A stretch of 64,000 bases of DNA, from contig NZ_JAPEPB010000001.1 of NCBI RefSeq assembly GCF_026340565.1, forward strand, positions 3,758,501-3,822,500, written 5' to 3'. The first letter of the stretch is position 1. Every line of letters starts with the position of its first letter. The position numbers and the translations under genes are program-made. The stretch is from Kitasatospora sp. NBC_01287. GTDB lineage: Bacteria; Actinomycetota; Actinomycetes; Streptomycetales; Streptomycetaceae. Positions 54,692 to 63,077 of the stretch are shown here, in pieces. The notes below the pieces were generated by a model that saw only the letters and a program-made list of their open reading frames with translations, made no database searches and was not told where the DNA came from.

Positions 54692-55635
54692 CAGATCGCC
54701 CCCGCTGCCACGAAGAGCACCAGCCATACCAACTCGCACCCCAGCATCGGTCCGTCACGGGTGATCAGGTCCTCGACGCGCGCCATGGTAGCCCGGCCGG
54801 TCAGCCGGTCGAACCGCAGCAGCGCCGCGGCCAGCGGGAGAACCGTCACCAGGTGCCAGTCGATCGCCCAGTCGGACCCGTTGAGCAGTGCCCAGCCCAG
54901 GTAGGCGCCGATCATCGCCGCGCTCACCGCGCGCTGCGCCAGGCGCAGGCCCGCCGGGGTGTAGCGGCGCAGGCAGGGCCGGTGGCCGGCGGCGGCCGGG
55001 CCCAGCCCGGCCAGCTCGGTGTAGCGCTTGGAGAGCGCGACCAGCAGCGCGCCCAGGCTGCAGACCAGCACGAACCAGCCGGACGGCGCGACCTCGGCGG
55101 CCGCCGCCCCGCCTATCGCGCGCAGCACGAATCCAGAGGCCAGCATGGTCAGTTCGATCACCGGCAGGTGCTTGAGGGTGGCCGAGTAGAGGAAGGACAT
55201 CGCCAGGTAGCCGGTCACGCAGATGGCCAGGCCGGCGCTGGCGAGCGCCAGCGCGCCGGCCTCGGCCAGCGCCACGCAGGCCACCGCGACGGCGAGCGCG
55301 TGCCGCTCGGACAGCTCGCCGCCGGCCACCGGGCGGGCGCACTTGACCGGGTGCTGCCGGTCGCGCTCCGCGTCGGCCACGTCGTTGACGAAGTAGACGG
55401 CGCAGGAGGCCAGGGTGAAGACCGCGAAGGCGGCCAGCGCACCACCCAGCCCTTCGATCCGGCCGCGGTCGGCGGCGGCCACCGGCGCCGCGAAGACCAG
55501 CAGGTTCTTCGGCCACTGCCGGGGCCGAGCGGTGCGCAGCATCGCGCCCGGCAGGCCGAACCGGGCCGGACGGGTGGCGCCGGTGGGTATCGGTCGCAGT
55601 TCGGGGGCCGGCAGCACCGGCGGCTGGGCGGTCAT
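54691..55635 (-). CDS. Decaprenyl-phosphate phosphoribosyltransferase (UbiA family)
   Basis: A 314-residue membrane prenyltransferase with about nine spans, matching the Rv3806c type that transfers phosphoribose from PRPP to decaprenyl phosphate. The first Asp-rich motif is NDVADAERDRQHPVK, with Asn84, Asp85, Asp88, Asp92 and His95; the KCARP that follows fits the UbiA-DPPR family. It starts the decaprenyl-phospho-arabinose pathway, and its product is oxidised by DprE1 from the next gene. ATG 55635 overlaps the upstream gene by 4 nt (ATGA), so the operon is tightly coupled. Confidence 0.93.
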   Translation of the reverse strand: MTAQPPVLPAPELRPIPTGATRPARFGLPGAMLRTARPRQWPKNLLVFAAPVAAADRGRIEGLGGALAAFAVFTLASCAVYFVNDVADAERDRQHPVKCARPVAGGELSERHALAVAVACVALAEAGALALASAGLAICVTGYLAMSFLYSATLKHLPVIELTMLASGFVLRAIGGAAAAEVAPSGWFVLVCSLGALLVALSKRYTELAGLGPAAAGHRPCLRRYTPAGLRLAQRAVSAAMIGAYLGWALLNGSDWAIDWHLVTVLPLAAALLRFDRLTGRATMARVEDLITRDGPMLGCELVWLVLFVAAGAI

Positions 55636-56921
55636 CGGGCGTAGACCGCGGTGAAGTCGCGGCTGGTCGGCTCGAAGTACCGGTCGGCGGGCCGCTCCTG
55701 GTCGGGCAGCAGCTTGGTGGGCGTCAGGCTCGCCGGGTCGGCGCCCTGGTAGTAGTTGTACGACATCCAGGCCGGGTTGATGTCCAGCTGCATCGCCTGC
55801 ACGCAGCCGGCCTGGTGCAGCAGGTCGGCCAGGGTGCGCACCGAGAGCGCGGGCCCGTAGACGTAGACCAGCCGGCCGTCCGCGGTGACGCCGGCGCCCG
55901 AGCGCCAGACGAAGAACTTGCCGCCGATGGTCAGGCCCCAGCCGCTCTCCACGTTGTGGTCCACGTCGTCCGGGACCGCGCCGTGGTCGACGATCAGCCG
56001 CAGGTTCTGCCGCACGCCCACCACGTCGGGCTCCATCGAGACCTCGTCGCCCCAGCTGCCGACCGCGGTGTGCCCGTCCTTGTAGAAGACCAGCGAGGCG
56101 GCGCCGTCGCGCAGGCTGCCGTGGGTGACGCCGTTGAGGTAGAAGCCGCCCTGCGCCTCGGCGACCTTGAAACCGCCGTTGAAGCTGGCCAGCAGGCCGC
56201 CGCGGGCGTCGGCCGGGATGTTCGGCGGCACGCCCCAGTCGTCCGGGCCCGGGTCCTCGGTGCCGGGGTGCAGCTGGAAGCGGAGCAGCCGTTGGTCCAT
56301 CGAGACCACGGCGGCCAGGTAGGAGGTGTGGTCGCTGTCCGGGCGCAGCAGCGCGCTCTGCACCGAGGGCACGCCGCGGGAGTTGCCGATCACGTGCCAG
56401 ACGCCCTCGCCGGGCAGCGGGTCGCCGGCCGGGGAGACCAGCGGGGCGGGGTTGATCGGGGCCAGGGCCGGGGCGCCGGGGTGCCGGCCCTCGGCGGCGG
56501 CCAGCGAGGCGGCCGCCGAGGCCTGGGCGGCCGCCTGGGCGGAACTCTCACCGCCGGGGTTGAGCGCGATGGTGGGCCGGCCGCCGACCTTGGGCGGGTT
56601 CATCTTGTACTGGGCGGTCTCCAGCCCGGTCACCATCGGGCCGAGGTGGTGGTCGCGGGCCCATTCCGCGATCCGGGCGACGGCACTGTCGTTGCCCGGG
56701 GCGAGCAGCGCGCCGCCGATCGAGAAGCTGAGCCAGGTCAGGAAGGCCAGGAAGAGGCCCAGCACCACCTGGACCGGGCGCTTGCGCAGCAGGCGGCGGG
56801 TGCGGCCCGCGCGGCGCGGGGCGGGTTCGGGGGCGTCGGGGCCGTCGGGGCCGGCCGCCGCGTCGGGCGGCGCGGCGGTCGGCGGGTGCTGGTCCGTTCC
56901 GGGTTCGGTCGACGAGGTCAC
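55632..56921 (-). CDS. Membrane-anchored phosphodiester glycosidase (NAGPA-domain) protein
   Basis: A 429-residue protein with one membrane span at about residues 50-73 and an external NAGPA domain (roughly 150-425) of the phosphodiester alpha-GlcNAcase family. Landmarks are SFNGGFKVAEAQGGFYLNGV, YKDGHTAVGSWGDEV and LIVDHGAVPDDVDHNVESGWGL. It is the first gene of the operon with the arabinose-donor enzymes. A role in trimming or attaching glycan phosphodiesters of the cell envelope is inferred from domain and context. GTG 56921 has GGGAGAG 6 nt upstream. Confidence 0.88.
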   Translation of the reverse strand: MTSSTEPGTDQHPPTAAPPDAAAGPDGPDAPEPAPRRAGRTRRLLRKRPVQVVLGLFLAFLTWLSFSIGGALLAPGNDSAVARIAEWARDHHLGPMVTGLETAQYKMNPPKVGGRPTIALNPGGESSAQAAAQASAAASLAAAEGRHPGAPALAPINPAPLVSPAGDPLPGEGVWHVIGNSRGVPSVQSALLRPDSDHTSYLAAVVSMDQRLLRFQLHPGTEDPGPDDWGVPPNIPADARGGLLASFNGGFKVAEAQGGFYLNGVTHGSLRDGAASLVFYKDGHTAVGSWGDEVSMEPDVVGVRQNLRLIVDHGAVPDDVDHNVESGWGLTIGGKFFVWRSGAGVTADGRLVYVYGPALSVRTLADLLHQAGCVQAMQLDINPAWMSYNYYQGADPASLTPTKLLPDQERPADRYFEPTSRDFTAVYAR

Positions 56922-57169
56922 GCCACTCTCCCTGCACTGGCGGCAGCGCCCGAGCGCGGGCGGGCAGCCCGGTGCGGCGGGGCGGACCGCGAACTGTCTG
57001 GCGTGCTCCAGCTCACTCCCGCCCGGGCCGCCCGGCGACGCGGCGACGCAGGGGTCGGCGGCACCCGCGGGGCACCGGGCAGAGCGTCAGCTGCCCTGAC
57101 CGGGATGGGATGTGACGTCTCGTCAGACTCGTGCACGGCCCCCCGGGGATCACCCGGACGGGCGCACCC

Positions 57170-58057
57170 CTACGGGCCGACGATGCGCACCGGCAGCTCC
57201 GCGAGCACCTCCCGCAGCGAGTCGGCGAAGCGGTCGTACTCGGCGGCGCGGGCCGAGCCGGGGCGGGTGGCCAGGCCGATCCGGCGGCCGGGCGCGGGGT
57301 CGGCGAAGCGCACGGCGGCCAGCTGGTCGGTGCGGCCGGACTCCACCGCCAGGGCGGTGGCGGGAAGCAGGGTGACGCCGAGGCCGCCGGCGACCAGCTG
57401 GACCAGGGTCGACAGGCCGGCCGCCCGGGTGGAGCCCCCGCCGGCGTCGGCGCCCACCTCGCGGCAGAGGTCCAGCGCCTGGTCACGCAGGCAGTGGCCC
57501 TCCTCCAGCAGCAGCACGTCCAGGTCGAGCAGCACGTCGCGCGGGACGTCGGCGCGGCCGGCCAGCGGGTGCTCGGGCGGGGTGACCAGGACGAAGTCCT
57601 CGTCGAAGAGCGGGATGTCGCGGGTCGGCGCGCTGCCACCGGCGGGCAGCGCGAGCAGCAGCAGGTCGAGCCGGCCGGCGGCCAGGCCCTCCAGCAGCGA
57701 GCCGGTGCGCTCCTCGTGGATGTGCAGGTCCAGCGCGGGGTAGCGGTCGCGGACCAGGCGCAGCACGGTGGGCAGCAGGTAGGGCGCGACGGTGGGGATC
57801 ACCCCCAGGTGCAGCGGGCCGGTGAAGGGGCGGCGGGCCGCCTCGACCTCCAGGGTCACCTCGTGCAGCGCGGCCAGCGCGCGGCGCGCGTGCACGGCCA
57901 CGCGCTCACCCAGCGGGGTGATGATGACCTTGCGTGTCGTACGCTCCACCAGCTGGGCACCGAGCAGCTCCTCCAGCGCGGCGAGCGCGCCGGAGAGCGC
58001 GGGCTGGCTGGTGCCGACGGCCGTGGCGGCCTCCCGGAAGTGCCGGTGCTCCACCAC
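57170..58057 (-). CDS. oxyR: Hydrogen peroxide sensor OxyR (LysR family); N-terminus probably longer
   Basis: A LysR-type activator beside ahpC. The effector domain has the reactive cysteine pair positions of OxyR: Cys in EEGHCLRDQAL and a second in DLCREVGAD. The minimal GTG start 58057 would cut into the helix-turn-helix, whose first helix reads QLRAFLAVVEHRHFREAA. In-frame sequence continues to a stop at 58145-58147 but holds no ATG, GTG or TTG; the nearest non-standard candidate is ATC at 58132 after GGAGAG. So the protein likely starts at a rare codon. It is divergent from ahpC and should activate it on peroxide. Confidence 0.88.
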   Translation of the reverse strand: MVEHRHFREAATAVGTSQPALSGALAALEELLGAQLVERTTRKVIITPLGERVAVHARRALAALHEVTLEVEAARRPFTGPLHLGVIPTVAPYLLPTVLRLVRDRYPALDLHIHEERTGSLLEGLAAGRLDLLLLALPAGGSAPTRDIPLFDEDFVLVTPPEHPLAGRADVPRDVLLDLDVLLLEEGHCLRDQALDLCREVGADAGGGSTRAAGLSTLVQLVAGGLGVTLLPATALAVESGRTDQLAAVRFADPAPGRRIGLATRPGSARAAEYDRFADSLREVLAELPVRIVGP

Positions 58058-58275
58058 CGCGAGGAACGCGCGCAGCTGCGCGACGGTCGGGGTGCGCGGC
58101 CTGGGGGAACTCGGTGACTGCTGGGTACTGATAACTCTCTCCGATCAGATGGATCGACTCTGGCTATTTCACTGATCACTGCAGGCTGTGTCACTGTTGG
58201 GTCACGTCGGGATCCGTCGAATCATAGGCAATCCGGACACACTCCCCTCATTTTCCACACCCAGGAGAAGCGAAC
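58058..58275. promoter_or_regulatory. Divergent oxyR-ahpC control region
   Basis: A 218-bp region between divergent starts, partly overlapping the probable oxyR N-terminus. It holds AT-richer stretches around 58125-58180 and 58215-58225, but no OxyR box can be set with confidence by eye. Confidence 0.5.
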
Positions 58276-58827
58276 GTGCTCACGATCGGTGACAAGTTCC
58301 CCGAGTTCGACCTCAAGGCCTGCGTCGACCTGGACGCGGCGAAGGCGTTCGCCGACATCGACCACAAGACCTACGAGGGCAAGTGGAAGATCGTCTTCTT
58401 CTGGCCGATGGACTTCACCTTCGTCTGCCCGACCGAGATCGCGGCCTTCGGCAAGCTGAACGAGGAGTTCGCCGACCGCGACGCGCAGGTCCTGGGCGTC
58501 TCCGGTGACTCGGAGTTCGTGCACCACGCCTGGCGCAAGGACCACGCCGACCTGCGCGACCTGCCCTTCCCGATGCTGGCCGACATCAAGCACGACCTGA
58601 TGCGTGCCTGCGGCGTCGAGGGCGAGGACGGCACCGCCCAGCGCGCGGTCTTCATCGTGGACCCGAACAACGAGATCCAGTTCACCATGGTGACCGCCGG
58701 CTCGGTCGGCCGTAACCCCAAGGAGGTCCTGCGGGTGCTGGACGCCCTGCAGACCGACGAGCTGTGCCCGTGCAACTGGACCAAGGGCGAGGACACCCTG
58801 GACGCCGCCGCCCTGCTGGCCGGCTGA
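58276..58827 (+). CDS. ahpC: Alkyl hydroperoxide reductase AhpC (2-Cys peroxiredoxin)
   Basis: A 183-residue peroxiredoxin that reduces hydrogen peroxide and organic peroxides. The peroxidatic Cys51 lies in DFTFVCPTE; the resolving cysteines lie in ELCPCNW (Cys164 and Cys166), the arrangement found in mycobacterial AhpC, which is reduced by AhpD. GTG 58276 follows AGGAG by 8 nt. ahpD begins 2 nt after its stop. Both are expected to be activated by OxyR under peroxide stress. Confidence 0.97.
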   Translation: MLTIGDKFPEFDLKACVDLDAAKAFADIDHKTYEGKWKIVFFWPMDFTFVCPTEIAAFGKLNEEFADRDAQVLGVSGDSEFVHHAWRKDHADLRDLPFPMLADIKHDLMRACGVEGEDGTAQRAVFIVDPNNEIQFTMVTAGSVGRNPKEVLRVLDALQTDELCPCNWTKGEDTLDAAALLAG

Positions 58828-58829
58828 GC

Positions 58830-59363
58830 ATGGCGCTCGACGAACTCAAGGCCGCGCTGCCGGAGTACGCCAAGGACCTCAAGCTCAACCTGAGCGCGGT
58901 CATCGGCAACTCGGACCTCCCGCAGCAGCAGCTCTGGGGCACCGTCCTCTCCTGCGCCATGGCCACCGCGAGCAAGCCGGTGCTGGCCGAGCTGGAGCCG
59001 CAGGCCAAGGAGCTGCTCTCCGAGCAGGCGTACACCGCCGCCAAGGCCGCCGCCGCGATCATGGCGATGAACAACGTCTACTACCGCACCACGCACCTCC
59101 TCTCCGACCACGAGGAGTACGCGAAGCTGCGGACCGGGCTGCGGATGAACATCATCGGCAACCCGGGCGTGGAGAAGATCGACTTCGAGTTCTGGTGCTT
59201 CGCGGTCTCCGCGATCAACGGCTGCGGCCAGTGCCTGGACTCGCACGAGCAGGTGCTCCGCAAGGCGGGCGTGGACCGCGAGACGATCCAGGTCGCGATC
59301 CGGATCGCCGCCGTGGTGCAGGCCGTCGCCTCGGTGCTGGACGCCGAGGCGCAGCTCGGCTGA
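58830..59363 (+). CDS. ahpD: Alkyl hydroperoxidase AhpD
   Basis: A 177-residue all-helical peroxidase and reductase partner of AhpC. The catalytic site is Cys132-Gly-Gln-Cys135 with His139 (CGQCLDSHE), and Glu120 upstream completes the proton-relay set seen in M. tuberculosis AhpD. Length equals the family. It starts 2 nt after the ahpC stop with no separate terminator, so the two are translated together. Only 11 nt separate its stop from a convergent HNH nuclease gene, and no hairpin lies between them. Confidence 0.96.
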   Translation: MALDELKAALPEYAKDLKLNLSAVIGNSDLPQQQLWGTVLSCAMATASKPVLAELEPQAKELLSEQAYTAAKAAAAIMAMNNVYYRTTHLLSDHEEYAKLRTGLRMNIIGNPGVEKIDFEFWCFAVSAINGCGQCLDSHEQVLRKAGVDRETIQVAIRIAAVVQAVASVLDAEAQLG

Positions 59364-59374
59364 GGCACGACCGG

Positions 59375-60103
59375 TCAGTTGTGGAGGGGCCCTCGCAGCG
59401 CGCGGGGGTCCTTCAGCATGTTCAGGCCCGCCACCGTCTCGGCGCCGAAGACCAGCGCGGCCCGGGGCGCGGTGCGCAGCCGCAGCATCTCGTAGAGCAC
59501 GTCCGCGAAGGGCTGCACGGTGAGCGCGTGGGCGACCGCCCCGGCCTCGGCGCGCTCGGCGTGCTCGGCCAGGCGGGCCAGGTCGCGCAGCATCGAGCGG
59601 CAGCGGACGTAGGCCTGGGCCCGGCCGCGCTCCAGCACCGGGCGGTCCAGGCCGAAGATCCGGATCGTCTCGCTGCCCTTGGCGGTGCGCGGGCGGTAGG
59701 CGCCGGTGGCCAGCACCAGGTCGAGGTGGTCGGCGGGCTCGTCGGCGGTGGGGTCGATCAGCAGCGCCAGGCCGTCCCGGTCCATCGGGTAGAGGTCGCG
59801 CTTCTGGTTGCTGTTGCAGTAGGCGCAGGCCCACAGGTGGTTGAGCCAGTCGAAGGCGCGCTGCGGGGCCATCGCGATCGGCTGGAAGTGGTCGATGCTG
59901 GTGCCCTCGCTGTCCCCGCAGTACATGCAGCGGGAGAGCCCGGCGGCCATCGCGACCAGGTGCGCGCTCAGCTCGCGGCGGATGGTGCGGCTGTCGCGCC
60001 ACAGCTCCCGGGCGCCGCCCCGGTACTGCGGCAGCCGCTCGCCGCGCGCCGACATCCGCTCGACCAGCTCCTCGGGTAACGGCGGGCGCTGCAGCGGGAT
60101 CAT
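59375..60103 (-). CDS. HNH endonuclease, PtuB-like, of a Septu-type pair
   Basis: A 242-residue nuclease. The HNH/zinc layout is Cys59-x2-Cys62 (CMYC), Asp71-His72 (IDHFQP), then Asn88-His89 and Cys93-x2-Cys96-Asn97 (HLWACAYCNSNQK). The C-terminal part is alpha-helical and unfamiliar. ATG 60103 overlaps the upstream ATPase stop by 4 nt, so the two are made as a pair. AAA-ATPase plus HNH nuclease in this order is the Septu (PtuA-PtuB) anti-phage arrangement. Assignment to Septu is inference from domain and order; cleavage specificity is unknown. Confidence 0.8.
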   Translation of the reverse strand: MIPLQRPPLPEELVERMSARGERLPQYRGGARELWRDSRTIRRELSAHLVAMAAGLSRCMYCGDSEGTSIDHFQPIAMAPQRAFDWLNHLWACAYCNSNQKRDLYPMDRDGLALLIDPTADEPADHLDLVLATGAYRPRTAKGSETIRIFGLDRPVLERGRAQAYVRCRSMLRDLARLAEHAERAEAGAVAHALTVQPFADVLYEMLRLRTAPRAALVFGAETVAGLNMLKDPRALRGPLHN

Positions 60104-61449
60104 CGCGGACGCCCGAGCCGGGCGGCGACCTCGTCGACCCGGGCGCTCAGCGAGCTCATCAGGCGGTCGGTCAGCTCCTGGTACTCGGCCAGCTCCTCGT
60201 CGGTGGAGTCGCCGGCCAGCACCTTGCCCTCCAGGTCGCCGATCCGGCGCCGGGCGTCCTCGGCCCGGGCGGAGTAGGGCGACTCCAGACCGAAGAGCTC
60301 GGAGAGCACCGCGTCGTCGCCGCTGCCGTAGACGATCCGCCGGTACAGCTCCTCGCTGACCGGCTGCGGCGGGGCCTGCTCGTCCAGGCCGGCGATCCGG
60401 ATCAGCCCGCCGGGGTCGGCCGCCTGGCAGATGTACGGGCTGTGCGTGGAGACGATGAACTGCACCCGCGGGAAGTGCGCCGTCAGCCACGGCCCGATCC
60501 GCTGTTGCCAGCTGACGTGCAGATGGGCGTCGACCTCGTCGATCAGCACGATGCCGGGCAGGGTGACGGCGCCGTGCTCGTCCTGCGGGAGGCCGCCGTA
60601 GCAGTTCTGGAACTGGCGGACCAGGTCGAGCACCAGGGCGGCCACCGTGCGGTAGCCGTCGCTGAGTTCGCGCAGCGGGAAGTCGGGTCCGTCGACCAGC
60701 CGGTCACCGTCGCCGGTGCGGTGCACCCAGAGTCCGTCCGAGTCGACCCGGGAGACCGCGAAGCCGTCCGGCAGCAGGCCGTCCGAGAGCAGCGCGCTGA
60801 CCACGTCCAGCGCCTGCTGGGCACCGGGGCGGCCCTCCAGGCGGCGCACGTGCTGGTCGATCAGCCAGGAGACGCCCTCGGCGAGCGAGGCCTCCTCGTG
60901 GAAGAGGGTGGCCAGTCGGCCGACCGGGCCGGCCGAGAGCATCAGCCGCTGGCTCTCCCCGGCCCCGCCGAGCAGCCGGCGGAACGGGCCGTAGCCGGCG
61001 AAGAACCAGCCGCGCGGATTCTCCGCCCACGGGCCGCGCTCGGGGCTGGCCGAGCCGAAGACCTCCAACTCGGGGCGCGGGCCGCCGGTCAGGTGGCTCC
61101 CCCCGGCCGGGGGCCGGGGAAGCGTCCAGCGCAGACCGAGGTGGAGGTCGTACTTGGGCGCCTTGCCGCTGCCCGCCAACCGGTCCACCGACCAGTCCGG
61201 GCGGACGAAGGCCTGCACCCAGCCGGTCCGCTCCCCCGCGCTCAGCCAGCCGGAGAAGTCGCTGACCAGGCTGCGTGCCACCGAGGGCCCGCCCAGTGCC
61301 AGCGCCAGCGCCCGCAGCAGCGTGGTCTTGCCGGCGCCGTTGCGCCCGGCCAGCACCGTCCAGCCGGCCTGCGGGAGTTCGAGCTGCCGGACCTCGCGGG
61401 CCGGTGTGAACCCGCGGATGCCCGAGATGCCCAGCCTGGTCACATACAT
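60100..61449 (-). CDS. AAA/ABC-type ATPase, PtuA-like
   Basis: A 449-residue ATPase of the RecF/OLD-like group. Walker A is GRNGAGKTT (residues 35-43), the signature LRELSDGYRT, Walker B GIVLIDEVDAHLH and the switch histidine VSTHSPYI. Between these lies a helical region with the GYGPFRRLL motif known in PtuA-type proteins. The C-terminus is coiled. It begins 9 nt after an AI-2E-type transporter gene on the same strand and overlaps the HNH gene. Expected role: nucleotide-controlled activation of the nuclease on phage infection. Confidence 0.85.
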   Translation of the reverse strand: MYVTRLGISGIRGFTPAREVRQLELPQAGWTVLAGRNGAGKTTLLRALALALGGPSVARSLVSDFSGWLSAGERTGWVQAFVRPDWSVDRLAGSGKAPKYDLHLGLRWTLPRPPAGGSHLTGGPRPELEVFGSASPERGPWAENPRGWFFAGYGPFRRLLGGAGESQRLMLSAGPVGRLATLFHEEASLAEGVSWLIDQHVRRLEGRPGAQQALDVVSALLSDGLLPDGFAVSRVDSDGLWVHRTGDGDRLVDGPDFPLRELSDGYRTVAALVLDLVRQFQNCYGGLPQDEHGAVTLPGIVLIDEVDAHLHVSWQQRIGPWLTAHFPRVQFIVSTHSPYICQAADPGGLIRIAGLDEQAPPQPVSEELYRRIVYGSGDDAVLSELFGLESPYSARAEDARRRIGDLEGKVLAGDSTDEELAEYQELTDRLMSSLSARVDEVAARLGRPR

Positions 61450-61458
61450 GACGCCACT

Positions 61459-62925
61459 TTAGGAGCTGACGGGCTGCTCCGGGGAGGGGTCGGTCAGCTT
61501 CTGCGCCGATTGCGCCGCCGCCGCGTCCTGGGCGGCCTCCAGCGCGACGAAGACCTCGTCGGCCGCGGCGTTGCGCCGCCGCAGGTGGCCGACCACCGTG
61601 TTGGTGACCGCGATCAGCGGCACCGCGACGATCGCACCGCCGATCCCGCCGATGATCGAGCCCGCGGCCACCCCGAGCACCACGCCCAGCGGGTGCACCC
61701 GCACCGCGCGGCCCAGGATCAGCGGCTGCAGCAGGTGCCCCTCGATCTGCTGGACGGCGATCAGCACCACCAGCACCATCAGCGGGGTGTAGAGGCTGTG
61801 GCTGGTGACCAGTGCGATCAGCACCGCCAGGGTGCCGGTGACCAGCGCGCCGACCAGCGGCACGAAGGCGCCCAGAAAGATGATCACCGCCAGCGGCATC
61901 GCCAGCGGCACCCCCAGCAACTGGATCCCGATCCCGATGCAGAGCGCGTCGATGAAGGCGACGAAGACCGTGCCGCGCACGTAGGCGGTCAGCGTGGCCC
62001 AGGCCTTGGGCCCGGCACCGGCCATCGCGTAGCGGGACTGCTGGGGCAGCCCGCGCAGCACCCAGCTCCAGATCTTGGCGCCGTCGTAGAGCAGGAAGTA
62101 GGTGGTGAAGGCGCCCAGCAGCACCCCGGTCACCACCTCGATCACGATGCCGGCGGTGGTGAAGCCGAGCGAGGTGATCTGCTGGGTGTTGCTGGCGATC
62201 GCCTTCGTGGCCTGGGTGGTGAAGTCGTTGAGCTGCTTGTCCGTCAGGTGCATCGGACCCTTGAGCAGCCAGTTGTGCATGGTCTGCACACCGTTGGTGG
62301 CCTGGTTGGAGACCTCGCTGATGTTGGTGGTGACCTGCCAGACGACGAACCAGCCGACCAGGCCGATGCCGACCAGCCCGGCCAGGAAGGTGCCGGTCGC
62401 GGCCAGCGAGCGGGGCACGCCGTGCCGCTTGAGCCAGGAGACGGTGGGCTCCAGCAGCGCCGAGATCAGCACGCCGGCCAGCAGCGCGAAGGCGACCAGG
62501 CGCAGCATGTCGACCACGTAGAAGATCACGTAGAGCGCGGCGCCGAGCAGCAGCAGCCGCCAGGTGGACTCGGCGGCCACCCTCAGCCCCCAGGGCACCG
62601 CCTCGGCCGGGGTGGCCGGACGGCCCGGGTGCGGGTCGCGGTGGCGCGGCGGCTCGTGCGGGCCGGCCTCGCGGGGTGGCGGCACGGGCCGGGGCGCGGC
62701 GTCGAGGGGGGACGCGGCGTCGAGAGGTGGGGCGGCGGACGGGGCGGGCCGCGGTTCGGGCGCCGGGTCGACCAGCGCGTCGAGGGCCGGCTCGGGCCGC
62801 GCGGCGTGCGCTCCGCCGTGCTCCTCGATGGCGGCACGGCGGCGCTCGGCCAACCGTCCCACCACGGACGTGCTCCAGGAGACGACCTTGGCGGCCGTGC
62901 GGTCGCGCTGCCCACCCCGTGCCAT
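61459..62925 (-). CDS. AI-2E family transporter (PerM-type membrane protein)
   Basis: A 488-residue membrane protein. A cytoplasmic Pro/Arg/Asp-rich N-terminus of about 120 residues leads to around eight hydrophobic spans typical of the AI-2E/PerM family, with the conserved block GAFVPLVGALVTGTLAVLIAL and LLQPLILGRAVRVHPLGVVLGVAAGSIIGGIGGAIVAVPLIAV. Substrates of this family are mostly unknown. GGAGG lies 9 nt before ATG 62925. Its stop is only 9 nt before the PtuA-like ATPase start, so the three genes probably share one transcript, though the functional link is unclear. Confidence 0.88.
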   Translation of the reverse strand: MARGGQRDRTAAKVVSWSTSVVGRLAERRRAAIEEHGGAHAARPEPALDALVDPAPEPRPAPSAAPPLDAASPLDAAPRPVPPPREAGPHEPPRHRDPHPGRPATPAEAVPWGLRVAAESTWRLLLLGAALYVIFYVVDMLRLVAFALLAGVLISALLEPTVSWLKRHGVPRSLAATGTFLAGLVGIGLVGWFVVWQVTTNISEVSNQATNGVQTMHNWLLKGPMHLTDKQLNDFTTQATKAIASNTQQITSLGFTTAGIVIEVVTGVLLGAFTTYFLLYDGAKIWSWVLRGLPQQSRYAMAGAGPKAWATLTAYVRGTVFVAFIDALCIGIGIQLLGVPLAMPLAVIIFLGAFVPLVGALVTGTLAVLIALVTSHSLYTPLMVLVVLIAVQQIEGHLLQPLILGRAVRVHPLGVVLGVAAGSIIGGIGGAIVAVPLIAVTNTVVGHLRRRNAAADEVFVALEAAQDAAAAQSAQKLTDPSPEQPVSS

Positions 62926-63033
62926 GCGGCCCGTCCTCCCGGTTCCACCGCGGACCAGGCGCCACGGCGTGTGCGGTACGACGCTACCTGCCCACTTCAC
63001 CCTTTCGGCGCACCGGGCCCGAAAAACACGCGA

Positions 63034-63058
63034 GCCCCCGGCCGACCCGGCCGGGGGC
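63034..63058 (-). terminator. Terminator of the SLT-domain gene
   Basis: Arms 63034-63044 and 63048-63058 pair perfectly (11 bp). Read on the minus strand, a run of five T follows 8 nt after the stem, as in an intrinsic terminator. Confidence 0.87.
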
Positions 63059-63077
63059 ATCACACGCTGTCGCCGGT

